From: Planctomicrobium sp. | Lineage (GTDB): Bacteria; Planctomycetota; Planctomycetia; Planctomycetales; Planctomycetaceae | DNA length: 5,077 bases | Assembly: GCA_018659505.1 (NCBI GenBank) | Contig: JABJMI010000499.1 | Location: 1-5,077, forward strand | Reading direction: 5' to 3' | Shown here: piece by piece, positions 1 through 5,077 of the stretch | Layout: each line of letters begins with the position of its first letter | Position numbering within the stretch: the first letter of the stretch is position 1 | Made by a program: the position numbers and the translations under genes | Notes under the pieces: generated by a model | The model's input: only the letters and a program-made list of their open reading frames with translations | What the model was told of the DNA's origin: nothing | Database searches by the model: none

Positions 1-651
1 AAAGTTTTAGGACTGGAAGGAGTTCGTCAATCAAGCATTCCGGCTTCAGAAGTGATGAGTGTGGCACTCGGAGCAAGAGCTTCAATTGTCATGAACTTAA
101 TCGTCATGTGTTCAGCGTTGGGGGCGATTCATGGAACAACATTCGCATCTTGCCGGCTCTTATCCGCTATTGGAAATGATTTCACTTTGTTTCGAAAATG
201 TGGAAAATGGAGTGAACGTGGTGTTCCGCTCTTCGCTCTTTTTGCAATCACGGCTATTACTTTAATACTGATATACGCAGTCGGGACGAATCCAGGTCGA
301 GCTTGGACAAGTTCCCTGGCTGAAATGGTTTTGTTACCGAAGCCGGGATGGGAAAAATACTTTGGAGGCTTCGATACTCTCGTAGCTGCCACTGCCCCGG
401 TCTTTTGGGCATTTTTCACAATGTCTGGCTTAGCTGTGGTCGTGCTGAGGCTTCGAGATCGGTCATCGGAGCGGCCTTTTCAGATTCCTCTCTATCCACT
501 TCCGGTCATTATATTTTGCGGTTCCGCAGGCTTTATGCTGTGGAAAAGCATTGACTACGCAGGGAAAATGACCTTGCTTTGCCTTCCGGTCTTTCTGTTG
601 GGAGTTGCCCTCTCGTTCTCACCGCAAAACAGACCTGAACAGCCTGTTTGA
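1..651 (+). CDS. APC-family amino acid permease, C-terminal part (5' end outside window)
   Basis: This is the last 216 codons of an inner-membrane amino acid transporter of the APC superfamily. The frame is open from base 1, reading KVLGLEGVRQ onward, and ends in TGA at 649-651, so the true start lies upstream; the GTG at 52 is internal. About five hydrophobic segments are visible, near residues 27-54, 74-96, 124-149, 163-182 and 187-207 of the visible part, which matches the C-terminal part of a 12-14 helix permease. Family-like features are the small-residue-rich helix with GAIHGTTFASCRLLSAIGND followed by a loop and a GVPLFAL helix start, and the late RPFQIPLYPLPV loop before the final helices. 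The substrate cannot be told from this fragment; the usual role is proton- or sodium-coupled uptake or exchange of amino acids. It precedes the carboxylase homologue by 67 bp on the same strand. No frameshift is seen. Confidence 0.85.
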   Translation, partial: KVLGLEGVRQSSIPASEVMSVALGARASIVMNLIVMCSALGAIHGTTFASCRLLSAIGNDFTLFRKCGKWSERGVPLFALFAITAITLILIYAVGTNPGRAWTSSLAEMVLLPKPGWEKYFGGFDTLVAATAPVFWAFFTMSGLAVVVLRLRDRSSERPFQIPLYPLPVIIFCGSAGFMLWKSIDYAGKMTLLCLPVFLLGVALSFSPQNRPEQPV

Positions 652-718
652 TATTGACCTGAACTCGCATTGAGTGTTATTCGATGGTTACGCACCTATG
701 CCTAAGTAGCGTGCGAAG
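652..718 (+). other. Intergenic gap with imperfect hairpin before the carboxylase homologue
   Basis: The 67-bp gap holds an imperfect hairpin at 691-715: CGCACCTA (691-698) pairs with TAG (707-709) and GTGCG (711-715), with one bulged C at 710 and an 8-nt loop. It ends three bases before the ATG at 719. No T-run follows, so it is not a convincing intrinsic terminator, and read-through from the permease is plausible. A weak promoter-like pair, TTGACC at 654-659 and TATTCG at 678-683 (18-bp spacing), is also present, but its -10 element matches the consensus at only three of six positions. No Shine-Dalgarno sequence precedes the start. Confidence 0.3.
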
Positions 719-2287
719 ATGTTTGTCATTCAAGCGTTTCGGATCTTTACTCAACGGTTCAATATGTGGTTGCGAAAAAATCTCGCCAAGCAGGTGGATG
801 GCTCGTCTTTAGGTGTTTTTCGTATCCTATGGGGACTGTTGATGGTCTGGGAGTCGATCCGTAAACTCCCCAAAGCGGATGGAATGTATTCTCCCGAATA
901 CTTCCACTTCAAATACGAGTTTTTCTACTTTATCAAACCGCTACCCGAAGTCTGGATGATGCAGGCTGAGATCAGCCTAATGTTGATCGCAGCGATTCTG
1001 ATCACAGTCGGTTATTTTTTCCGTCCGGCGTGTGCTGTCTTCTTAATGATCTTTACTCATCTCTTTTTGATAGAGAAGATCTACTATAACAATCACTTCT
1101 ACCTGACGATCCTCATGAGTTTCCTGCTCATGTTGAGTCAAGCTGATCGATGTTATCGATTGCCACTGCCCTGGAAGAAAAAGAAAGTGGAAACGCCCCG
1201 CTCGCAGACGATTCCCATGTGGAATCTTGCCATCTTGCGCAGCCAGATTATTGTTCTCTATTTCTTCGGTGGAGTCGCTAAGCTGAATAGCGATTGGCTC
1301 GCTGGTGAACCTGTTCGTTTCTGGTTTTCCATGAAAGATCCAGACCACCTGCTTTCATTCTTTCTCGGGCAAGAGTGGTTTGTATGGGTGGTCTGTTGGT
1401 CAGGCTTGATTTTGGATCTATTCGCTGGCTTTGCACTGCTGTCAAAACGGACTCGAGTTTTTACGATGGTCGTATTAGTTTTCTTCCATCTGACGAACGC
1501 CATGCTGTTTCAGATCGGTCTCTTTCCGTTAATTGGGATTGGGTTGCTAATCCTCTTTGTCGAACCTGACCGACCGCGCAAAGTCTTTCATTGGCTGCAC
1601 AAGAAACTCGGTTTATTTACTTCGAATGTGAAAGCATCTACAGACAACGCTCGCACCAGCGATGGTTATTTGAACTGGGGAGTCACAGCATTTGTGTGCG
1701 GCTGGATTGCCGTTCAGATTGTGATTCCATTAAGGATTCATAAGTACCAACAAAACCCAGGCTGGACCGAAGTCGGGCAATGCTTTTCCTGGCGAATGAT
1801 GCTACGGACCAAAGATGCTTTCATCCACCTCAAATTTGATCCACCAGAAGCAGAACGCTACTTAGAGGAACACCCTGAGGTACTCCCCAGGATCAGTAAG
1901 GCTCACCTCACGAGAATGGCGAAGAATCCTCTCTTTGTGATGCAATACACTCATGCTTTAAGTGAAGCTTTAGAGAGCAATGGAATTGAGGACGTTAAGA
2001 TTAGTTGCGTTTCCATTGCTTCTTTGAATGGACGTCCGTATCAGTTTTTGATTAACCCAGAGACTGATTTGACCAAAGTTTCTTATGAGGTTTTGGGCGT
2101 TCCAGACTGGATTGTCCCGCTCGATAAACATCGCCGCCCCGGTCAATATCCTAAGAGTCCGGCGGAACGAAAAGAGGTCATTGCGAGTGTGTTTAAAGAA
2201 TACGTACTTGAGAACTCGCCAGTTCCGATTAAGAAAGCTCCTGTTAAATATGCTGCGACAATTGAGTATTCAGGCTCAGTGCAGTAG
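719..2287 (+). CDS. Vitamin K-dependent gamma-carboxylase-like integral membrane protein (HTTM family)
   Basis: A full-length 522-residue homologue of vitamin K-dependent gamma-glutamyl carboxylase, which in animals oxidises vitamin K hydroquinone to the epoxide and carboxylates glutamate to Gla. The N-terminal two thirds is a bundle of about eight hydrophobic segments (near 31-48, 80-100, 102-120, 127-141, 167-187, 212-241, 245-282, 319-338), matching the HTTM domain. Family motifs are in order: NNHFYL at 124-129 (H126, the family's NNH motif), GGVAKLNSDW at 184-193 with K188 matching the catalytic-base lysine of the human enzyme (K218), LILDLFAGF at 230-238, and FFHLTNAMLFQIGLFP at 255-270. 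A soluble C-terminal part carries PGWTEVGQCFSWRMMLRTKD (347-366) and SLNGRPYQFLINP (435-447), also family-typical. It is shorter than the 758-residue human enzyme, as is usual in bacteria. The ATG at 719 is the first possible start, since an in-frame TAG lies at 707-709; no Shine-Dalgarno is seen. Substrate and in vivo reaction are unknown. Confidence 0.9.
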   Translation: MFVIQAFRIFTQRFNMWLRKNLAKQVDGSSLGVFRILWGLLMVWESIRKLPKADGMYSPEYFHFKYEFFYFIKPLPEVWMMQAEISLMLIAAILITVGYFFRPACAVFLMIFTHLFLIEKIYYNNHFYLTILMSFLLMLSQADRCYRLPLPWKKKKVETPRSQTIPMWNLAILRSQIIVLYFFGGVAKLNSDWLAGEPVRFWFSMKDPDHLLSFFLGQEWFVWVVCWSGLILDLFAGFALLSKRTRVFTMVVLVFFHLTNAMLFQIGLFPLIGIGLLILFVEPDRPRKVFHWLHKKLGLFTSNVKASTDNARTSDGYLNWGVTAFVCGWIAVQIVIPLRIHKYQQNPGWTEVGQCFSWRMMLRTKDAFIHLKFDPPEAERYLEEHPEVLPRISKAHLTRMAKNPLFVMQYTHALSEALESNGIEDVKISCVSIASLNGRPYQFLINPETDLTKVSYEVLGVPDWIVPLDKHRRPGQYPKSPAERKEVIASVFKEYVLENSPVPIKKAPVKYAATIEYSGSVQ

Positions 2288-2312
2288 AGGTTTTTCTTTA
2301 TTCATCAAAAAC

Positions 2313-2347
2313 ACAAAGCCCAGCGTAAATAATACGCTGGGCTTTGT
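2313..2347. terminator. Perfect 15-bp hairpin between convergent genes, probable bidirectional terminator
   Basis: The arms ACAAAGCCCAGCGTA (2313-2327) and TACGCTGGGCTTTGT (2333-2347) are exactly complementary, with a 5-nt AATAA loop. The hairpin lies 25 bp after the carboxylase stop and 26 bp after the stop of the opposing gene. Read on the minus strand the stem is followed by GTTTTTG, a short U-run, so it suits the minus-strand gene best. On the plus strand the tail is TCATTCTC, with uridines only inside the end of the stem (CTTTGTT), so termination there may be weaker. Confidence 0.85.
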
Positions 2348-2373
2348 TCATTCTCAGTTCTCAAGCTCTAGGA

Positions 2374-4956
2374 TTACGGTCCGAACATCTCATCAACACC
2401 GTTGATCATAATGTTCCCTTGAACGTCTCCATCATCATCGATGTTGAAGATCATACCGGCACCGTCGTTGGTGACAGTGTTGTCTTGCATATTCGAATCA
2501 AGCTCTAAGTCGCCATTGGCATTAATGAAGATCCCAGCACTTGCAGAGGTCACATTGATGGTGTTTCCACCGACAGTCAATAGGTTGTCGTCATCACCAG
2601 AGTCCGTGAAGAAGTTGATGCCAAACTCTCCACCAGTGATGGTATTGTCAAGGATGTCAATATCCAAAGCAGCATCGTCATCTCCATCAATATCGATGTT
2701 GTCACCGTCAACATTCATGAAGGTGTTACCTTGGATGACTGCAATGACATCGGTGTCATCGTTGGCGTCCAACTCAAATCCGTCTGAAGTGGTTCCATTT
2801 CCGAGGATTTCGTTGTTTGTGAACATTAAGTCGAGGAATCCATCATCATTGACATCAGCTTCGAATGCGTCATCTGTAACGCTATTGAAGATGTTGTTGT
2901 CAACGATGAGTGTCATTGACGAATCAGCGTCAACAAAGACGTCGAGACCATCGCTGGTGCTATTACGACCCAGGAATTCGTTCTCACTAATTGTCAACAT
3001 AGAGATGACAGAGTCACCATCTGTTTCGATTTCAATTCCATCAGAAGTGACATCATCGAAGATGTTACCACTGATCGTCCCCATTAAAGTCGAATCGTCA
3101 TCAAGGAAAATATCGATACCGTCAGAAGTATTACCGTTACCCAAAATCATGTTGTTGGTAATTGTGACGTTATGCGTTGCGTTAGAACCGAAAAACCCGA
3201 AGAAGGTAGCATCGGAGTCGAGTTGGATTGCATCGTTATTCACTCCATCGAAGAGGTTGTTATCAACAACCAAAGTCAGGTCGGTATCATTCCCTGTGAA
3301 GATATCAATACCGTTCTCAGTCAATCCGTTGCCGAAGATTCTGTTGTTTGTGATTGCCGCATTGATCACAGGACTTGCTGTGGCATCAATCTCAGTAATC
3401 CCAATTGAAACGGCGTCATCTTCAACACCATTGAAGGTGTTGTCATCAATTGTTGTGGTGATCGTTGCGCTACCTAATGAAGCTGTGATGCCAATTCCAT
3501 TGCCACCGATCATGTCGAAGCTGTTGCCAGCGATCATCAAGTCGATGTCAGATGCTCCAATGCTTAGGACGCCAATACCATCCCCACCTGTTCCGACAAG
3601 TCTGTTATTGGTGATGCTTCCGAGGATTGTGTCCCCAACCGGAAGGAAACCAATTGCGTTGGCACCGGCACCCATCAAGGTATTATCCGAAATCTCAAAG
3701 TTTCCGGCATTGATTCCAGCAATTGAATTGTTACCACCAAAAGTCGTCAATCCGAAAATTCCGTTATTGTTGGTAATGTTCAGGACATTCGATCCACCAT
3801 CTGTCTGGTCGAATGCAAATGCCTCACCTTGTGCAGTGAAGACTGCTTCCAGTCCAGTGTCGCAGCCAATGACGTTCATTGATCCACCGCCACCTATGAG
3901 GATTTGACCATCATTTAGATCGATTCCACTGAAGAGCATTTCGGCTCCGTCGACTCCGTCCAAGATGAAGACCTGTTCATCGGCTCCGCCTTCGATAAGT
4001 GCTTGAATCTCATCAGCAGCTGTGAGCGTGACAACATCGTCCAGAACAGTTCCGAGGAAAGCGTTCTTTGCACCTTCGATTCGACCATCTTGAGCGACAT
4101 TTGTCACGATGTCGATATCACGAACGATTGGAGTCACCATTCGACGATCAAGTAGATTCATCTTAGGTCGGCAACCTTTACATCCACCTGGTCCGAGTGG
4201 AATGCGAACATTCAGGAAGCCTTGGCTGACTGAACCGCGAACATCATCGTATTCGTACTGTGCACTGGCAACAATTCTTGAATCATTTCCTAGCAAAGGT
4301 AAATCATAAAGCCGAGCTTCAACACGAGCACGAGGACCAGCAACTTCCTGAAAATTCGAAGTATCATTGTCGAAGTAGAAGTATCCACCAGCAGCCCAGA
4401 ACTCGACGTCCCCAGCGTGTAGGTTTGCAGTTGGCTTCTTACTACGCCAAAGAATGTGTTCTGCTTCAACATCCATTCCGTAGTAAGCTCTTTCGCGGTT
4501 CCCTTGAACAAAAATTTGTCCACCTTGCACGAAAGCATTTCCGCCTGGAGCAAACTTAGCTCCCATGTCTGGCAGGTAGGCGTTTGCACGGAGTCCCCAA
4601 TTGATGTCTAACAACTCGACACCAGCACTACCCTGATAAAACGTATTGTCTAAAGCAGACTCTTTAATGTCAAAGAATCCATAGGCTCCCCAGAGACGAC
4701 GGTTTGATATCATCTGACGATAGCCAAGACCGAAGTTTCCTTCATAGGCTTGTTGATCGGTGTACATCAAACGGATATCACCGAATAGCATCGAACAGTC
4801 ATCCTGAAAGATCGGAGCGAAGATTCGCCCTTGTGCTCTTTCAGCACCGTCGCCAGCGCGACCTTCGACTTCCAGATAAGGGTTCCAGCGATCATATTGA
4901 GCAGACGCCAAATTGGTCCCTCCCAACACAATGGCTAGCCCGACCATACTAAACAT
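2374..4956 (-). CDS. Inverse autotransporter-like surface protein with beta-helix passenger
   Basis: An 860-residue secreted outer-membrane protein. Residues 1-19 are a signal peptide with a likely cut after A17-S-A19. Residues 21-255 resemble the N-terminal beta-barrel of intimin/invasin-type proteins (IAT_beta): APIFQDDCSMLFGDIRL (47-63), EGNFGLGYRQM (72-82), LWGAYGFFDI (88-97), INWGLRANAYLPD (118-130), and a closing strand FLNVRIPL (247-254). The linker LLDRRMVTPIVRDIDIVTNV (268-287) matches the segment that follows the barrel in this family, and DLNDGQILIGGG (346-357) resembles the first passenger coil. From about 392 to 847 there are about 15 coils of about 28 residues, with ITNNxI/DNNxF and DGI/DAI motifs typical of right-handed beta-helices (PbH1). 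By family logic the barrel sits in the outer membrane and the C-terminal part is exported to the surface. The role (adhesin, surface fibre or carbohydrate-active helix) is unknown; no Ig-like, lectin or anchor domain is seen. ATG at 4956 is the first canonical start after the in-frame stop at 4987-4989. Stop is TAA at 2374-2376. Confidence 0.85.
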   Translation of the reverse strand: MFSMVGLAIVLGGTNLASAQYDRWNPYLEVEGRAGDGAERAQGRIFAPIFQDDCSMLFGDIRLMYTDQQAYEGNFGLGYRQMISNRRLWGAYGFFDIKESALDNTFYQGSAGVELLDINWGLRANAYLPDMGAKFAPGGNAFVQGGQIFVQGNRERAYYGMDVEAEHILWRSKKPTANLHAGDVEFWAAGGYFYFDNDTSNFQEVAGPRARVEARLYDLPLLGNDSRIVASAQYEYDDVRGSVSQGFLNVRIPLGPGGCKGCRPKMNLLDRRMVTPIVRDIDIVTNVAQDGRIEGAKNAFLGTVLDDVVTLTAADEIQALIEGGADEQVFILDGVDGAEMLFSGIDLNDGQILIGGGGSMNVIGCDTGLEAVFTAQGEAFAFDQTDGGSNVLNITNNNGIFGLTTFGGNNSIAGINAGNFEISDNTLMGAGANAIGFLPVGDTILGSITNNRLVGTGGDGIGVLSIGASDIDLMIAGNSFDMIGGNGIGITASLGSATITTTIDDNTFNGVEDDAVSIGITEIDATASPVINAAITNNRIFGNGLTENGIDIFTGNDTDLTLVVDNNLFDGVNNDAIQLDSDATFFGFFGSNATHNVTITNNMILGNGNTSDGIDIFLDDDSTLMGTISGNIFDDVTSDGIEIETDGDSVISMLTISENEFLGRNSTSDGLDVFVDADSSMTLIVDNNIFNSVTDDAFEADVNDDGFLDLMFTNNEILGNGTTSDGFELDANDDTDVIAVIQGNTFMNVDGDNIDIDGDDDAALDIDILDNTITGGEFGINFFTDSGDDDNLLTVGGNTINVTSASAGIFINANGDLELDSNMQDNTVTNDGAGMIFNIDDDGDVQGNIMINGVDEMFGP
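2416..3783 (-). repeat. Tandem beta-helix coil repeats in the passenger (residues about 392-847)
   Basis: About 15 diverged repeats of 26-35 residues, each with an N-rich turn (TNN, DNN, GN, DN), a hydrophobic position and a DGI/DAI/NGI strand. Between residues 502 and 766 two types alternate. Type A has TNNxIxGNG followed by DGIDIF-like strands (starting near 534, 598, 654, 711). Type B has NxFxxV followed by a D-rich strand (starting near 502, 563, 627, 684, 740). The A-B pair recurs every 56-64 residues, about 170-190 bp. The DNA copies are diverged, so this is old duplication or selection on the fold rather than a recent exact tandem array. Confidence 0.8.
4192..4896 (-). other. N-terminal outer-membrane beta-barrel domain (IAT_beta-like, residues 21-255)
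   Basis: About 235 residues with alternating polar and hydrophobic strands, many aromatic residues and Gly-rich turns, arranged as in the translocator barrel of type Ve (inverse) autotransporters. The clearest family signatures are EGNFGLGYR, WGAYGFFDI, the QGSAGVELL segment (108-116) and GLRANAYLPD. Basic residues are frequent here, unlike in the passenger. The domain lies at the N-terminus, directly after the signal peptide, and no LysM domain precedes it. Exact strand limits cannot be fixed by eye. Confidence 0.75.
4900..4956 (-). other. Signal peptide coding segment (residues 1-19)
   Basis: MFSMVGLAIVLGGTNLASA has a hydrophobic core (about residues 3-12) and an A-x-A cleavage motif before Q20, as expected for Sec export and signal peptidase I. 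It is odd in having no Lys or Arg in the n-region. The in-frame codons just upstream of the ATG would encode LLRKF, which would supply a normal basic n-region, but no ATG, GTG, TTG or CTG lies in that upstream stretch. Confidence 0.75.
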
Positions 4957-5077
4957 GAATTTACGGAGTAAATTGGCTCTGTTTTGTTATTGAGCGGGTG
5001 TGAATCCCGTCTGGGTAATCGTTAGCCACGAGCCCGGTATCGAGTGTTGCGACTGACTTATAAGTGACCTGCCATCG
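4957..5077 (-). other. Upstream leader of the surface-protein gene; no gene seen
   Basis: This 121-bp stretch contains no supported coding region. I cannot assign a -35/-10 pair with confidence. A 10-bp palindrome, ACTTATAAGT, lies at 5056-5065 and could be part of a promoter or operator. No Shine-Dalgarno sequence precedes the ATG at 4956. Confidence 0.4.
4958..4974 (-). promoter_or_regulatory. 7-bp inverted repeat one base before the start codon
   Basis: AATTTAC (4958-4964) and GTAAATT (4968-4974) are exact reverse complements separated by three bases. The repeat ends one base before the ATG at 4956. It could be a small protein-binding site, or a weak AU-rich hairpin in the mRNA covering the ribosome landing zone. 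With a 3-nt spacer and one G-C pair the RNA stem would be weak, so chance is also possible. Confidence 0.3.

Noticed and set aside
1043..1569. Overlapping small frames on both strands inside the carboxylase homologue
   Set aside because: They lie wholly inside a gene with clear family motifs throughout and show no start signals or recognisable domains of their own.
2441..3907. Long plus-strand open frame (488 codons) opposite the passenger gene
   Set aside because: Its Ser/Pro/Ile/Val-rich low-complexity product is the mirror of the repeated Asp/Asn/Gly codons on the minus strand. The minus-strand product has a signal peptide, barrel and repeat logic; this frame has no recognisable domain.
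719..4956. The carboxylase homologue modifying the neighbouring surface protein
   Set aside because: The genes are convergent with a strong hairpin between them, and the passenger is rich in Asp, not Glu, with no clustered Glu resembling a Gla domain. Proximity alone does not support a substrate relationship.
4994..5010. tRNA T-arm-like hairpin (GCGGG, 7-nt loop, CCCGT) in the leader
   Set aside because: The loop is TGTGAAT rather than TTCGAAT, and no matching acceptor, D-arm or anticodon arm lies at the required distances.

Overview
The window looks like a piece of a planctomycete chromosome or that of a close relative. This is inferred from three things: a vitamin K-dependent gamma-carboxylase homologue, a large N-terminal-barrel (inverse autotransporter-like) surface protein of a type I associate with Planctomycetes, and the absence of clear Shine-Dalgarno sequences at either visible start. 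GC content looks moderate by eye. No mobile element, CRISPR array, rRNA or tRNA gene was found.

Layout: (1) 1-651, plus strand, is the C-terminal part of an APC-family amino acid permease whose start lies outside the window. (2) 652-718 is a short gap with an imperfect hairpin just before the next start. (3) 719-2287, plus strand, is a full-length 522-residue integral-membrane homologue of vitamin K-dependent gamma-glutamyl carboxylase that keeps the residues I recognise as catalytic in the family. (4) 2288-2373 is the convergent gap with a perfect 15-bp hairpin, probably a shared terminator. (5) 2374-4956, minus strand, is an 860-residue secreted outer-membrane protein: signal peptide, N-terminal inverse-autotransporter-type beta-barrel, a linker with a CxxC pair, then a long right-handed beta-helix-like passenger of about 28-residue coils. 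(6) 4957-5077 is its upstream leader, with an inverted repeat almost touching the start codon.

The permease and the carboxylase homologue lie in tandem and could be co-transcribed. The surface protein converges on them and is an independent unit. Nothing in the sequence shows the three working in one pathway. The most interesting items are the pairing of an inverse-autotransporter barrel with a beta-helix passenger that has no lysine and about 80 aspartates after residue 297, and the apparently intact carboxylase homologue, whose bacterial substrate is unknown.
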